From the NCBI GenBank assembly GCA_905480565.1, contig CAJQQW010000180.1, positions 1 through 13,490 of the forward strand: 13,490 bases of DNA, read 5' to 3'. This stretch comes from an uncultured Halioglobus sp. (GTDB lineage: Bacteria > Pseudomonadota > Gammaproteobacteria > Pseudomonadales > Halieaceae). Under the pieces are notes generated by a model that saw only the letters and a program-made list of their open reading frames with translations, ran no database searches and was not told the DNA's origin. A program made the translations under genes and the position numbers. This document shows positions 8,069-13,490 of this stretch, piece after piece. The first letter of the stretch is position 1. Every line of letters starts with the position of its first letter.

Positions 8069-8084
8069 CTGTTGCTCACCTGTT
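8063..8084. repeat. perfect 11-base tandem duplication at the dcd start
   Basis: GCTCACCTGTT occurs twice in direct tandem (8063-8073 and 8074-8084). On the coding (minus) strand the upstream copy gives AGGTGA, a good Shine-Dalgarno sequence seven bases from the GTG start provided by the downstream copy. The upstream copy's own GTG is out of frame and meets TGA after four codons. Confidence 0.9.
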
Positions 8085-8085
8085 A

Positions 8086-8901
8086 CTAATCATCCAATAT
8101 TTTTATTTCCGGGAACTGATGTTCTGTATCCCCGGCTTTCCTGGCCAGTGCCTGATCTACCGCTACGGCGGCTTCGAGATACATTTTTGTCACATCTGAA
8201 TCCGGTTCAGTTATCACAGTGGGTGTGCCTGCATCGCTCTGTTCACGAATGGCAAGCGCCAGCGGCAAACTGGCGAGCAGGGGCAAGTCATAGTCTCTGG
8301 ACATCCGCACCCCGCCCTCTTCACCAAAGATATGCTCTCGGTGACCGCACTCGCTGCATACGTGTACCGCCATATTTTCTATGATGCCCAGCACCGGCAC
8401 ATCGACCTTACGGAACATTTCTACACCCTTGCGCGCATCCAGCAGGGCAATGTCCTGGGGGGTGGTCACGATCACGGCGCCAGATACCTTCGCTTTTTGA
8501 GACAGGGTCAGCTGGATGTCACCTGTACCCGGTGGCATGTCGATCACCAGATAATCGAGTTCTCCCCAGAGGGTTTGCTCCAGCATCTGTGCCAGCGCAC
8601 CGCCAGCCATCGGTCCGCGCCACACCATGGGTGTACTTTCATTGACAAGGTAGCCCATAGACATCGTCTTGAGACCATGGGCCTCTACCGGCAGCAGGTA
8701 CTGGCCATCCTTTTGCTCGGGACGCTGGTCATCAGGAATACCTAACATCACCTGCTGACTGGGGCCGTAAATATCCGCGTCCAGCAGACCCACTGAAGAT
8801 CCGCGCGTCTTCAATGCAAGGGCCAGATTCACTGCGGTGGTGGACTTGCCTACCCCACCTTTCCCGGATGCGATGGCAATGATGTGTTTGATCTGATTCA
8901 T
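8086..8901 (-). CDS. mrp: Mrp/ApbC/NBP35-type Fe-S carrier ATPase
   Basis: This is a P-loop ATPase of the Mrp/ApbC family, which carries [4Fe-4S] clusters to apo-proteins in the cytosol. It has 271 residues from the ATG at 8901. The deviant Walker [10 protein letters not shown] (13-21) follows directly after the start; DADIYGPSQ (41-49), DMPPGTGD (121-128) and the cluster-binding pair C182-x2-C185 in VCSECGHRE follow. Unlike some Mrp/ApbC proteins it has no N-terminal DUF59 domain. The frame is open a further 77 residues upstream (to a start at 9132), but that stretch is Arg-rich, resembles no domain and overlaps the divergent metG start. The ribosome site at 8901 is weak. Its divergent placement beside metG, with dcd downstream, is a gene order I know from other gammaproteobacteria. 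Confidence 0.94.
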   Translation of the reverse strand: MNQIKHIIAIASGKGGVGKSTTAVNLALALKTRGSSVGLLDADIYGPSQQVMLGIPDDQRPEQKDGQYLLPVEAHGLKTMSMGYLVNESTPMVWRGPMAGGALAQMLEQTLWGELDYLVIDMPPGTGDIQLTLSQKAKVSGAVIVTTPQDIALLDARKGVEMFRKVDVPVLGIIENMAVHVCSECGHREHIFGEEGGVRMSRDYDLPLLASLPLALAIREQSDAGTPTVITEPDSDVTKMYLEAAVAVDQALARKAGDTEHQFPEIKILDD

Positions 8902-9122
8902 TGATGCTTGTCTGTGCCTGGAGGGGCTAAAAAGGTCGACCTTCGTGTCGCCTAGTATAGGGAGTTGGCTTCCGATCAACAATGCCGTGTCTCGACACTG
9001 CAGCGCACTGCGCCCGCTTTTAGCCCCGGGCCGCAAGTGCACGATCATCGCACCCGGAGTGATGAAAAGCCGCGCTAAAAACGCTATACTGTTGCCCCTT
9101 CCCTGTATACAGAAAGCCCCGC
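8902..9122. promoter_or_regulatory. divergent intergenic region, mrp-dcd / metG
   Basis: This 221-base spacer is the largest in the window. TATACT at 9085-9090 is a good -10 candidate for metG, about 33 bases before its ATG, but the -35 position is poor. Three symmetrical elements are present. The 12-base palindrome AAGGTCGACCTT lies at 8932-8943. GGGGCTAAAA (8923-8932) has its exact inverse complement at 9018-9027. The palindrome CTGTATACAG (9103-9112) lies ten bases before the metG start. I recognise no riboswitch or T-box-like leader. Confidence 0.4.
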
Positions 9123-11156
9123 ATGCCGGCACTCGAGCCCCGCAAAATACTGGTCACCAGCGCCCTGCCTTATGCCAACGGGCCATTACACCTTGGCCAT
9201 CTGCTGGAGCAGGTGCAAACGGACATCTGGGTGCGGTTCCAGAAATCTCGCGGCCACGACTGCCTCTATGTGTGCGCCGACGACGCCCACGGCACCGCAA
9301 TCATGCTCACCGCAGAAAAGCGTGGAATCACACCTGAGCAGCAGATCGACTCAATTCGCCGGGAACACATGCGCGATAGCGCTGGATTTTTGATCGGATT
9401 CGACAATTTTCACACCACCCACAGCGAGGAGAATCGTTATTGGTGTGAAACCATCTATGCCTGCCTGCAGGCCAATGACCACATCACATCGCGCTCGATC
9501 ACCCAGGCCTTCGATCCACAGAAACAGCTATTCCTAGCTGACCGCTTTATCAAGGGCACCTGCCCTCGCTGCAAGACGCCTGACCAGTACGGCGATAATT
9601 GCGAAGCCTGCGGGGCGACCTACAGCCCCACCGACCTCATCGACCCTGTGTCCGCATTATCGGGCGCCACGCCGATAGAGAAAGAGTCCACCCACTTTTT
9701 TTTCAAGCTCCCTGAGTTTACAGCCCTGCTCACGTCCTGGCTCGAGTCTGACACTCTGCAACTCCAGGTCGCGAACAAGTTAAGAGAATGGCTGGACGCG
9801 GGTTTACAGGAGTGGGATATCAGTCGAGACGCGCCCTACTTCGGCTTCGAAATTCCCGGCGAGCCGGGCAAGTATTTTTATGTCTGGCTGGATGCGCCGA
9901 TCGGCTACATCGCCAGCTTCCAGAATTACTGCGACCAAAGTGGGCGCGATTTTGACGAGTACTGGTGCCAGGGCAGTGTCGCCGAGCTTTATCACTTTAT
10001 CGGCAAGGACATTATCAATTTCCACGGCCTGTTCTGGCCCGCTATGCTCGATTCTGCAGGGCTGCGCGCACCAACCGCCATCTGCGCTCATGGCTTCCTC
10101 ACTGTAAACGGCACCAAAATGTCGAAGAGCAGGGGCACCTTTATCAACGCGAGCACCTATCTCGAGCATTTGGACGCAGAGTACCTGCGCTACTACTTTG
10201 CCGCCAAACTGAGCGCCTCGATTGATGATATCGACCTGAACCTCGAGGACTTTGTGCAGCGGGTCAATACCGATGTAGTAGGTAAGGTCGTCAACATTGC
10301 CAGCCGCTGTGCCGGCTTCCTGCGCAAGGGATATGACAACACCCTGTCAACCGCTTGCGCCGAGCAGGCGCTCTGGGATGAGTTTGCCGCGCGTGGTGAC
10401 ACGATCGCAGCACTTTATGAGCAACGAGAATTCAACAAGGCGATACGCGAGGTGATCTCTCTTGCAGATCGGGCGAATCAATACATCGATGAGAAAAAAC
10501 CCTGGGCATTGGCCAAAGAGGAAGGCACAGAGCGGGAAGTGCATGACACGTGCAGTGTTGGTATTAATCTGTTCCGCGTGTTGATGACTTACCTGAAGCC
10601 GGTATTGCCCGCAATGAGTGAAAAGGCCGAGACTTTTCTCAACTGCTCGCTCGACTGGACAAGCCTCACGGGGCCCCTGCTGGACCACAAGCTTGCGAAG
10701 TTCAAACCGCTGATGACACGGATAGAGATGCAACAGGTGGAGGCCATGGTGGAAGCCAGCAAATCATCGAGCACACCGGCCAACGCGCCTGCGAGCGCAC
10801 AAGCGGAAAAAGATATTGAGGAGAAGACCATCAAATTTGAAGATTTTGCCAAAGTGGATCTGCGTGTCGCCAGAATCGTCTCCGCCGAGCACGTTGAAGG
10901 CGCCGATAAGCTTTTGTGCCTGATGCTCGACCTGGGTGATGGGCAGGACCACCGCCGGGTATTCTCCGGCATCAAGGAGGCCTATCAACCGGAAGACCTG
11001 GTGGGCAAGCTGACGGTGGTGGTGGCAAACCTGGCGCCCCGGAAAATGCGCTTTGGAATATCCGAGGGAATGGTGCTGGCGGCAGGCCCGGGGGGCAAGG
11101 ACATATTCCTGCTCGAACCCCACGATGGCGCCTTGCCCGGCATGCAGGTGAAGTAA
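9123..11156 (+). CDS. metG: methionyl-tRNA synthetase
   Basis: This is a class Ia aminoacyl-tRNA synthetase that charges tRNA-Met with methionine. It has 677 residues, matching the long dimeric bacterial form (E. coli MetRS is 677). The HIGH-type signature HLGH is at 23-26 in [15 protein letters not shown] zinc knuckle has C147, C150, C160 and C163. The KMSKS loop is at 332-336 in [13 protein letters not shown] helical anticodon-binding domain follows (about 390-545). A low-complexity Ala/Ser/Pro linker (about 552-566) leads to a C-terminal tRNA-binding / dimerisation OB-fold (about 570-677) beginning [16 protein letters not shown]. It starts at the ATG at 9123 and ends in TAA at 11154-11156. 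All catalytic signatures are intact. Confidence 0.98.
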   Translation: MPALEPRKILVTSALPYANGPLHLGHLLEQVQTDIWVRFQKSRGHDCLYVCADDAHGTAIMLTAEKRGITPEQQIDSIRREHMRDSAGFLIGFDNFHTTHSEENRYWCETIYACLQANDHITSRSITQAFDPQKQLFLADRFIKGTCPRCKTPDQYGDNCEACGATYSPTDLIDPVSALSGATPIEKESTHFFFKLPEFTALLTSWLESDTLQLQVANKLREWLDAGLQEWDISRDAPYFGFEIPGEPGKYFYVWLDAPIGYIASFQNYCDQSGRDFDEYWCQGSVAELYHFIGKDIINFHGLFWPAMLDSAGLRAPTAICAHGFLTVNGTKMSKSRGTFINASTYLEHLDAEYLRYYFAAKLSASIDDIDLNLEDFVQRVNTDVVGKVVNIASRCAGFLRKGYDNTLSTACAEQALWDEFAARGDTIAALYEQREFNKAIREVISLADRANQYIDEKKPWALAKEEGTEREVHDTCSVGINLFRVLMTYLKPVLPAMSEKAETFLNCSLDWTSLTGPLLDHKLAKFKPLMTRIEMQQVEAMVEASKSSSTPANAPASAQAEKDIEEKTIKFEDFAKVDLRVARIVSAEHVEGADKLLCLMLDLGDGQDHRRVFSGIKEAYQPEDLVGKLTVVVANLAPRKMRFGISEGMVLAAGPGGKDIFLLEPHDGALPGMQVK

Positions 11157-11175
11157 AGCGGGGCGGTCGCGACAG

Positions 11176-11191
11176 ACTAATAGGCATTAGT
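11176..11191 (+). terminator. weak hairpin downstream of metG
   Basis: ACTAAT (11176-11181) and ATTAGT (11186-11191) form a perfect six-pair stem around an AGGC loop, 19 bases after the metG stop and followed by TTACAAAAT. The stem is AT-rich and the T-run very short, so termination is only possible, not convincing. Confidence 0.2.
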
Positions 11192-11299
11192 TTACAAAAT
11201 TAGACTGGTTTCGTATTTCAAAATCGCTAAAATAGCTACCTTAAATCAACGAGTTGGCTGTCGCCCCTAGAGAGGTGAGAGGCCGCGAGTGACACGTTC
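11192..11299 (+). promoter_or_regulatory. AT-rich leader of the rnf (rsx) cluster
   Basis: An AT-rich stretch at 11191-11234 stands out from the GC-rich surroundings and is the likely promoter region of the rnf cluster. TTTACA (11191-11196) is a fair -35 candidate, but the hexamer 17 bases on (TATTTC, 11214-11219) is poor. TAAAAT at 11228-11233 is a better -10 without a good -35. AGAGGTGAG at 11271-11279 looks like a ribosome site but is about 20 bases from the rnfA ATG, which is long. Confidence 0.35.
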
Positions 11300-11878
11300 A
11301 TGCTGGCAGAGTATTCCATCCTGTTGATCGGCGCGATCCTGGTCAACAATTTTGTATTGGTGCAGTTCCTCGGACTGTGTCCGTTCATGGGTGTCTCCAA
11401 TAAACTGGAGTCTGCCATGGGCATGGCGATGGCAACCACCTTTGTACTCACGCTGGCCTCGGCAGTAAGTAACCTGACTTACCACCTGCTACTAATGCCC
11501 CTGGGACTCGGCTACCTGAAAACCATCGCCTTTATCCTGGTCATCGCAGTCGTAGTGCAGTTCACGGAAATGGTGGTGCGCAAGACCAGTCCACTTCTAC
11601 ACCGGGTCCTGGGCGTCTATCTCCCCCTGATCACGACCAACTGCGCGGTGTTGGGCGTGGCGCTGCTGAACGTCAGCAAAGACCATAATTTTCTGCAGGC
11701 GCTGTTCTACGGCTTTGGCGCTGGCGCGGGATTCTCCCTCGTACTGGTCTTCTTTGCCGCCATGCGTGAACGGCTTGCCGTGGCAGACGTACCGGAACCT
11801 TTCAAGGGGCCGGCCATCGGTATGATTACGGCCGGGCTTATGTCTCTGGCCTTCATGGGTTTTGCAGGGCTGGTATAG
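11300..11878 (+). CDS. rsxA: Rnf/Rsx electron transport complex subunit A
   Basis: This is an integral membrane subunit of the Rnf (Rsx) complex, which couples electron transfer between reduced ferredoxin-type carriers and NAD to ion movement, or in E. coli keeps SoxR reduced. It has 192 residues, about the normal RnfA length of 193. The protein is almost entirely hydrophobic, with about six membrane segments. The N-terminal block [19 protein letters not shown] (15-33) is a family signature, as is [13 protein letters not shown] in the middle; the cysteines in these two segments (C27 and the one in TTNC) are the conserved pair. It starts at the ATG at 11300; the frame has a stop just upstream (11276-11278), so little extension is possible. 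It is followed after 6 bases by rnfB. Confidence 0.96.
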   Translation: MLAEYSILLIGAILVNNFVLVQFLGLCPFMGVSNKLESAMGMAMATTFVLTLASAVSNLTYHLLLMPLGLGYLKTIAFILVIAVVVQFTEMVVRKTSPLLHRVLGVYLPLITTNCAVLGVALLNVSKDHNFLQALFYGFGAGAGFSLVLVFFAAMRERLAVADVPEPFKGPAIGMITAGLMSLAFMGFAGLV

Positions 11879-11884
11879 ACGCAA

Positions 11885-12514
11885 GTGATCGATTTACTCC
11901 TACAGTTTCCACTGATCAGTGCACTGCTCGCCCTGGTGGGCATGGCGGCCGCCTTCGGCGCCTTGCTTGGCTTTGCCGCTGTCCATTTCAAAACCGAGGG
12001 CAACCCGATCGCGGATGAGATCAACAATATTCTGCCCCAAACCCAGTGTGGTCAGTGCGGCTATCCCGGCTGTCGTCCCTACGCTGAGGCCATCGCCGAT
12101 GGGGAAGACATCAACAAATGCCCCCCTGGCGGGGAAGCCGGCATACAAGCCCTCGCTGACCTGCTCGACGTAGAGCCACTGCCCCTCGACGAAGAGCACG
12201 GGGAAGAGGCAAATACACCCGCGGTCGCCTACATTCGCGAGGACGAATGTATCGGTTGCACCAAGTGTATTCAGGCCTGTCCGGTTGACGCCATCCTCGG
12301 AGCGGCGAAACAAATGCACACAGTGATCGCCAGCGAGTGCACCGGCTGTGACCTCTGCGTGGAGCCCTGCCCGGTCGATTGCATCGATATGATTCACGAG
12401 TCAGCGTCTTTGCAAAACTGGCACTGGCACCTACCTGACCCCGTGGGTCGCCAGGTTGAGATCATTGCCACTGATAGCGCAGAGGGTAACGCTGCCCGGG
12501 ACAGGGCAGCATGA
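11885..12514 (+). CDS. rsxB: Rnf/Rsx electron transport complex subunit B (Fe-S protein)
   Basis: RnfB is a membrane-anchored polyferredoxin that relays electrons within the Rnf complex. It has 209 residues from a GTG start at 11885. A single N-terminal membrane helix (about 5-34, rich in Ala and Leu) anchors it. A four-cysteine cluster site (C55, C58, C63, C79) lies in CGQCGYPGC...CPPGG. Two classical 4Fe-4S ferredoxin motifs follow: C122, C125, C128, C132 ([12 protein letters not shown]) and C152, C155, C158, C162 ([12 protein letters not shown]). All twelve ligands are present. The stop overlaps the rnfC start by four bases (ATGA). Confidence 0.96.
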   Translation: MIDLLLQFPLISALLALVGMAAAFGALLGFAAVHFKTEGNPIADEINNILPQTQCGQCGYPGCRPYAEAIADGEDINKCPPGGEAGIQALADLLDVEPLPLDEEHGEEANTPAVAYIREDECIGCTKCIQACPVDAILGAAKQMHTVIASECTGCDLCVEPCPVDCIDMIHESASLQNWHWHLPDPVGRQVEIIATDSAEGNAARDRAA

Positions 12515-13490
12515 GAAAAGTGTTTGATTTTCATGGTGGCGTTCATCCGCCGGAAAATAAGCACCAGTCTGTGCGTACACCTATTGCAGACGCGGGTATA
12601 CCGCCAGAGCTGGTGATTCCACTTTCACAACACATTGGTGCGCCCAGCAGTCCAGTCGTTGGGGTCGGCGACCACGTGCTTAAAGGTCAAGTCATTGCAG
12701 AAGCGCTGGGGTTTGTCAGTGTACCCAAACACGCTACGAGTTCCGGCACAATTACGGCGATTGAAGAGCGGCTCATCGCGCACCCTTCCGGCCATTCGGC
12801 ACCCTGTATCGTGATCGCTACCGACGGCAATGATGAGTGGGCGCCACTACCAGACACCCGCCCCTACGAATCTCTTGATAAATCGGAGCTGCTCGAGCTT
12901 ATCCGACAGGCTGGTATCGCAGGTATGGGCGGCGCCGGGTTCCCCAGTGCTGTGAAGCTATCAGTAAAAGCAGGCATCACCATCGACACCCTGATTATTA
13001 ACGGCACCGAGTGCGAGCCTTACATCACCGCGGATGACGTACTGATGCGCGAGCGATCCGACCGCATTATTGCGGGTGCGAAAATCCTGCGTCACCTGAT
13101 CGCGCCCGGTGAAACAATCATCGGGGTGGAAGACAATAAACCGGAAGGTATCGCCGCACTGCGCAAAGCGGCTGAAGGCAGCGGTATCGAAATCGCGTCT
13201 TTTCCTACCAAGTACCCCTCCGGCGGAGAGAAGCAGCTGATCGAAATTTTGACCGGCAAGCAGGTACCCAGTGGCGGTCTACCCTCTGATGTGGGTGTCG
13301 TATGCCAGAACCTGGGCAGCGCGGTGGCGATTTACGAGGCGGTGATGGAAGGCAAGCCGCTGATTTCGCGTATCACCACGGTAACAGGCGATGCGGTGGA
13401 TGAGCCGCAGAACTTTGAGGTTTTGATTGGAACGCCCGTCAGTTACCTGCTGGAAAAAGCGGGCTATGAACCATCAAAAAACAATCGGCT
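12511..13490 (+). CDS. rsxC: Rnf/Rsx electron transport complex subunit C (partial, runs off window)
   Basis: This is the N-terminal 326 codons of RnfC, the peripheral NADH- and flavin-binding subunit of the complex; the right edge cuts the gene, so the C-terminal 4Fe-4S motifs are not seen. The start [17 protein letters not shown] is the family signature. A lipoyl/barrel-like segment follows (about 35-100). The FMN/NADH domain contains GMGGAGFPS (138-146) and [10 protein letters not shown] (163-172), which match the NuoF-like nucleotide site, then [11 protein letters not shown] (about 237-247). The ATG overlaps the rnfB stop (ATGA), with AGGG five bases upstream as ribosome site. The frame is uninterrupted to the edge. 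Confidence 0.95.
   Translation, partial: MRKVFDFHGGVHPPENKHQSVRTPIADAGIPPELVIPLSQHIGAPSSPVVGVGDHVLKGQVIAEALGFVSVPKHATSSGTITAIEERLIAHPSGHSAPCIVIATDGNDEWAPLPDTRPYESLDKSELLELIRQAGIAGMGGAGFPSAVKLSVKAGITIDTLIINGTECEPYITADDVLMRERSDRIIAGAKILRHLIAPGETIIGVEDNKPEGIAALRKAAEGSGIEIASFPTKYPSGGEKQLIEILTGKQVPSGGLPSDVGVVCQNLGSAVAIYEAVMEGKPLISRITTVTGDAVDEPQNFEVLIGTPVSYLLEKAGYEPSKNNR

Noticed and set aside
9103..9112. CTGTATACAG as a LexA/SOS box before metG
   Set aside because: The gammaproteobacterial LexA box needs CTG and CAG ten bases apart; here they are four apart.
10347..11187. Long minus-strand frames across metG
   Set aside because: They are antisense shadows of an intact methionyl-tRNA synthetase and have no recognisable domain.

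Overview
The window reads as an ordinary chromosomal segment of a gammaproteobacterium. This rests on the gene families and their order: hda next to a DUF2066 gene and purMN, mrp divergent from metG with dcd behind mrp, and an rnfABC start. I know these arrangements from Pseudomonas-like and marine gammaproteobacteria. A Cellvibrionales/Halieaceae-type marine bacterium is my guess, but the sequence alone does not prove it. Nothing here looks mobile: I see no IS, tRNA, rRNA, CRISPR array or phage gene. Coding density is high and no gene-free stretch exceeds about 220 bases.

Layout. Bases 1-92 may hold the end of an unidentified plus-strand gene. At 72-554 (minus) lies a divergent 6-pyruvoyl-tetrahydropterin-synthase-like (PTPS/QueD superfamily) gene. 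Facing away from it is a plus-strand run: an SDR oxidoreductase (670-1371), a YbdL/MtnE-type class I aminotransferase (1390-2532) and an overlapping YafV/Nit2-type omega-amidase (2520-3290). Convergent to that run is a minus-strand pair, a DUF2066 periplasmic protein followed by hda (5075-3313), whose reading frames overlap. Divergent from that pair is purM-purN (5218-6926), joined by a GTGA overlap. Then comes a minus-strand group: mrp (8901-8086), dcd (8068-7499) and a small exported protein of unknown family (7362-6994). Divergent from mrp is metG (9123-11156). After a 143-base gap the rnfA-rnfB-rnfC cluster begins; rnfC runs off the right edge.

How the genes work together. purM and purN are steps of de novo purine synthesis, dcd feeds dUTP/dTMP synthesis, and Hda turns off DnaA after initiation, so the middle of the window is nucleotide and replication housekeeping. 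The aminotransferase plus omega-amidase pair fits the glutamine transaminase/omega-amidase route, in which keto acids are aminated and the alpha-ketoglutaramate by-product is hydrolysed. Mrp is an Fe-S carrier ATPase, and RnfB and RnfC are Fe-S/flavin parts of a membrane electron-transfer complex.

The least ordinary element is the PTPS-like protein at the left edge. The active-site Cys is absent, a Glu sits in an E-x2-HGH motif, the usual Asp-His pair reads Asp-Glu, and the C-terminal pterin-anchoring region is changed. With the divergent SDR it could be an atypical pterin module. A second small curiosity is a perfect 11-base tandem duplication that supplies both the Shine-Dalgarno sequence and the GTG start of dcd.
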